DNA from: Acidobacteriota bacterium
GTDB lineage: Bacteria; Acidobacteriota; Blastocatellia; Pyrinomonadales; Pyrinomonadaceae
DNA length: 6,344 nt
Direction: 5' to 3'
Assembly: GCA_013813755.1 (NCBI GenBank)
Contig: JACCRD010000254.1
Span: 1-6,344, forward strand
The notes below the pieces were generated by a model that was not told the DNA's origin, did no database searches, and saw only the letters and a list, made by a program, of their open reading frames with translations. How positions within the stretch are numbered: position 1 is the stretch's first letter; every line of letters begins with the position of its first letter. Shown here piece by piece: positions 5,650-6,344 of this stretch. The position numbers and the translations under genes were made by a program.

Positions 5650-5671
5650 TTTTGATAATCAAAAGAGCAAT
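5650..5671 (+). repeat. Second copy of the element upstream of the first VWA gene
   Basis: The sequence TTTTGATAATCAAAAGA (5650-5666) matches TTTTTATAATCAAAAGA (4128-4144) at 16 of 17 positions. Both are followed by GCAAT after 0 or 2 extra bases. The first copy contains a TATAAT, the second GATAAT. This may be a promoter or operator duplicated along with the VWA gene, though here it lies 259 bp before the paralogue's ATG and directly before a small ORF. Confidence 0.4.
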
Positions 5672-5673
5672 TT

Positions 5674-5778
5674 ATGAACTGTTTAGTTTATTTTCAGGCG
5701 GGGCAAAACCTTCATACTAAATATTTTTGCTGTGTGTGCTGCAACGCAGTTTGCGACTACTTTAATGTATTCGATTAA
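5674..5778 (+). CDS. Possible small Cys-rich protein (34 codons), unrecognised
   Basis: An ATG at 5674 opens 34 codons closed by TAA at 5776-5778. AAGAG (5663-5667) sits 6 bp before the ATG as a plausible Shine-Dalgarno. The product has six cysteines (residues 3, 19, 20, 22, 23 and 27), five of them in the cluster CCVCCNAVC (19-27), a spacing that could bind a metal or form disulfides. There is no signal peptide. An ORF of this length can arise by chance, and the cysteines partly reflect a TGTGTGTGCTGC stretch, so this stays tentative. I do not recognise a family. Confidence 0.2.
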   Translation: MNCLVYFQAGQNLHTKYFCCVCCNAVCDYFNVFD

Positions 5779-5824
5779 GGTCTTAAAAATAGATTCATTC
5801 TGGAGAAAACTGTGGAGCAATTAA

Positions 5825-5853
5825 TTGTCGTGTCTGCAATTTTATCTTTTAAT
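5825..5853 (+). promoter_or_regulatory. Candidate sigma-70-type promoter for the second VWA gene
   Basis: TTGTCG (5825-5830) and TTTAAT (5848-5853) are spaced by exactly 17 bp and match the -35 and -10 consensus at 4 and 5 of 6 positions. Transcription from here would leave an untranslated leader of about 70 bases before the ATG at 5930. AT-rich DNA yields such pairs easily. Confidence 0.3.
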
Positions 5854-5918
5854 ACTTGTTAATATTGATGATACCTGCATCTTTTTTTAACTGATGAAGC
5901 ATCTTACAGCCAAATCTC

Positions 5919-5924
5919 GAGGTG
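5919..5924 (+). promoter_or_regulatory. Shine-Dalgarno GAGGTG of the second VWA gene
   Basis: GAGGTG ends 5 bp before the ATG at 5930 and fixes that start, which opens directly into a signal peptide. Confidence 0.75.
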
Positions 5925-5929
5925 TCAAG

Positions 5930-6344
5930 ATGAAAAAATATTTTGTTCTGTTCAGCTTCGCTTTTATCTGCTTGAGCTTTACCGCAAGTTTCAGTCAGTC
6001 AAAACGTGTTTCTCCGGTGACGGATAATACAATTCAAAAAATTAATAAACGACCCGCTCAACCCGCGCCGACACCGACGCCTCAAGTGGTTGAGACGGAA
6101 GAGGAACCAAACACCACCAACATTGAGCGCGTCGAACCAAACCCAAGCAATGAAACAATTGAAACCGGCGGCGAGGTTATCAAGGTTGATACGGAGATTG
6201 TTTCGATTCCCGTCAAAATTTCAGACCGGCAGGGAAGATTTATCGGCGGTCTGACAAAAGAAAGTTTTAAGGTTCTCGAAGATAACGTTCCGCAGGAAAT
6301 TGCTCTTTTTTCCAATGAACAGCAGCCGTTTACCGTCGCGCTCG
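5930..6344 (+). CDS. Second secreted VWA-family protein, N-terminal part (runs off window)
   Basis: The frame stays open from the ATG to the window end, giving 138 complete codons. A signal peptide covers about residues 1-22 (MKKYFVLFSF onwards, ending ASFS before QSKR). A long Pro/Thr/Glu/Asn-rich linker follows, with RPAQPAPTPTPQ at about 43-54. Then comes the family lead-in GEVIKVDTEIVSIPVKISDR and QGRFIGGLTKESFKVLEDNVP, ending QQPFTVAL just before where the metal-binding DxSxS should begin. Over 58 aligned residues it matches the upstream VWA protein at 29 positions, so the two are paralogues from a tandem duplication that is not recent. The linker differs more than the domain. Whether the MIDAS site is intact cannot be seen. 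It has its own ribosome-binding site and probably its own promoter, as a terminator separates it from the first copy. Confidence 0.9.
   Translation, partial: MKKYFVLFSFAFICLSFTASFSQSKRVSPVTDNTIQKINKRPAQPAPTPTPQVVETEEEPNTTNIERVEPNPSNETIETGGEVIKVDTEIVSIPVKISDRQGRFIGGLTKESFKVLEDNVPQEIALFSNEQQPFTVAL

Larger units (their letters stand above)
5493..5929. other. Long intergenic region between the two VWA genes
   Basis: About 430 bp of mostly AT-rich sequence contains no long ORF. It holds a possible 34-codon Cys-rich ORF (5674-5778), a copy of the element found before the first VWA gene (5650-5671), a candidate promoter (5825-5853) and short inverted repeats such as TTTGTC / GACAAA (5554-5559 and 5568-5573). 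No tRNA or recognisable riboswitch was seen. It could encode a small RNA, or be the eroded remains of a further gene. Confidence 0.6.

Noticed and set aside
5530..5709. Imperfect inverted repeat (GGTTTTTGCCGC and GCGGGGCAAAACC) that could bound a MITE-like element
   Set aside because: The arms match only with gaps, there is no flanking target duplication, and other short repeats here (CAGGCGG at 5585 and 5695) look like chance.
5812..5862. A 16-codon ORF from GTG 5812 with GGAG six bases upstream
   Set aside because: It is very short, has a non-ATG start and overlaps the candidate promoter; not distinguishable from chance.

Overview
The window reads as ordinary chromosome from a diderm bacterium, most likely of the phylum Acidobacteriota (Blastocatellia-like). 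This placement is an inference. It rests mainly on two tandem secreted proteins of the von Willebrand factor A type expanded in Acidobacteria (the 'VWFA-related acidobacterial' family), on envelope-sugar genes typical of an outer-membrane organism, and on moderate-GC codon use rich in GAA, AAA and TTT. No mobile element, CRISPR array, tRNA or rRNA was found.

Layout. Bases 2-334 (+) are the 3' end of a Sua5-type threonylcarbamoyladenylate synthase gene for the tRNA modification t6A. It converges on a gene at 331-1920 (-) for an ArnT/PMT-like polytopic glycosyltransferase, and the two stop codons share one TTAA. A 49-bp divergent gap separates that gene from 1970-2971 (+), a Gfo/Idh/MocA oxidoreductase resembling the one found in lipid A (lpx) clusters. 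This gene overlaps by ATGA a cytoplasmic class C beta-lactamase-like serine hydrolase (2968-4095, +). Next comes a monocistronic-looking secreted VWA protein (4193-5422, +) with a clear Shine-Dalgarno and a rho-independent terminator. A roughly 430-bp mostly non-coding gap follows, holding a possible 34-codon Cys-rich small ORF. A second secreted VWA paralogue starts at 5930 and runs off the window.

How the genes fit together. The glycosyltransferase, the oxidoreductase and the serine hydrolase are all plausibly envelope-related (lipid-linked sugar transfer, nucleotide-sugar oxidation, peptidoglycan or peptide hydrolysis). Only the last two are likely co-transcribed. The VWA pair is a separate exported module.

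The most unusual signal is a set of short tandem arrays, nearly all with a strict 7-bp period but with different unit sequences. They sit inside the coding sequences of three adjacent genes within the first 2 kb: one in sua5, three in the glycosyltransferase (plus an 8-bp one) and one at the very start of the oxidoreductase. Because 7 is not a multiple of 3, an array of three or more units runs through all reading phases and encodes a 7-residue peptide repeat. Each array whose units carry stop codons on only one strand lies with the stop-free strand as the coding strand. In the glycosyltransferase the arrays fall in or next to predicted loops between membrane segments.
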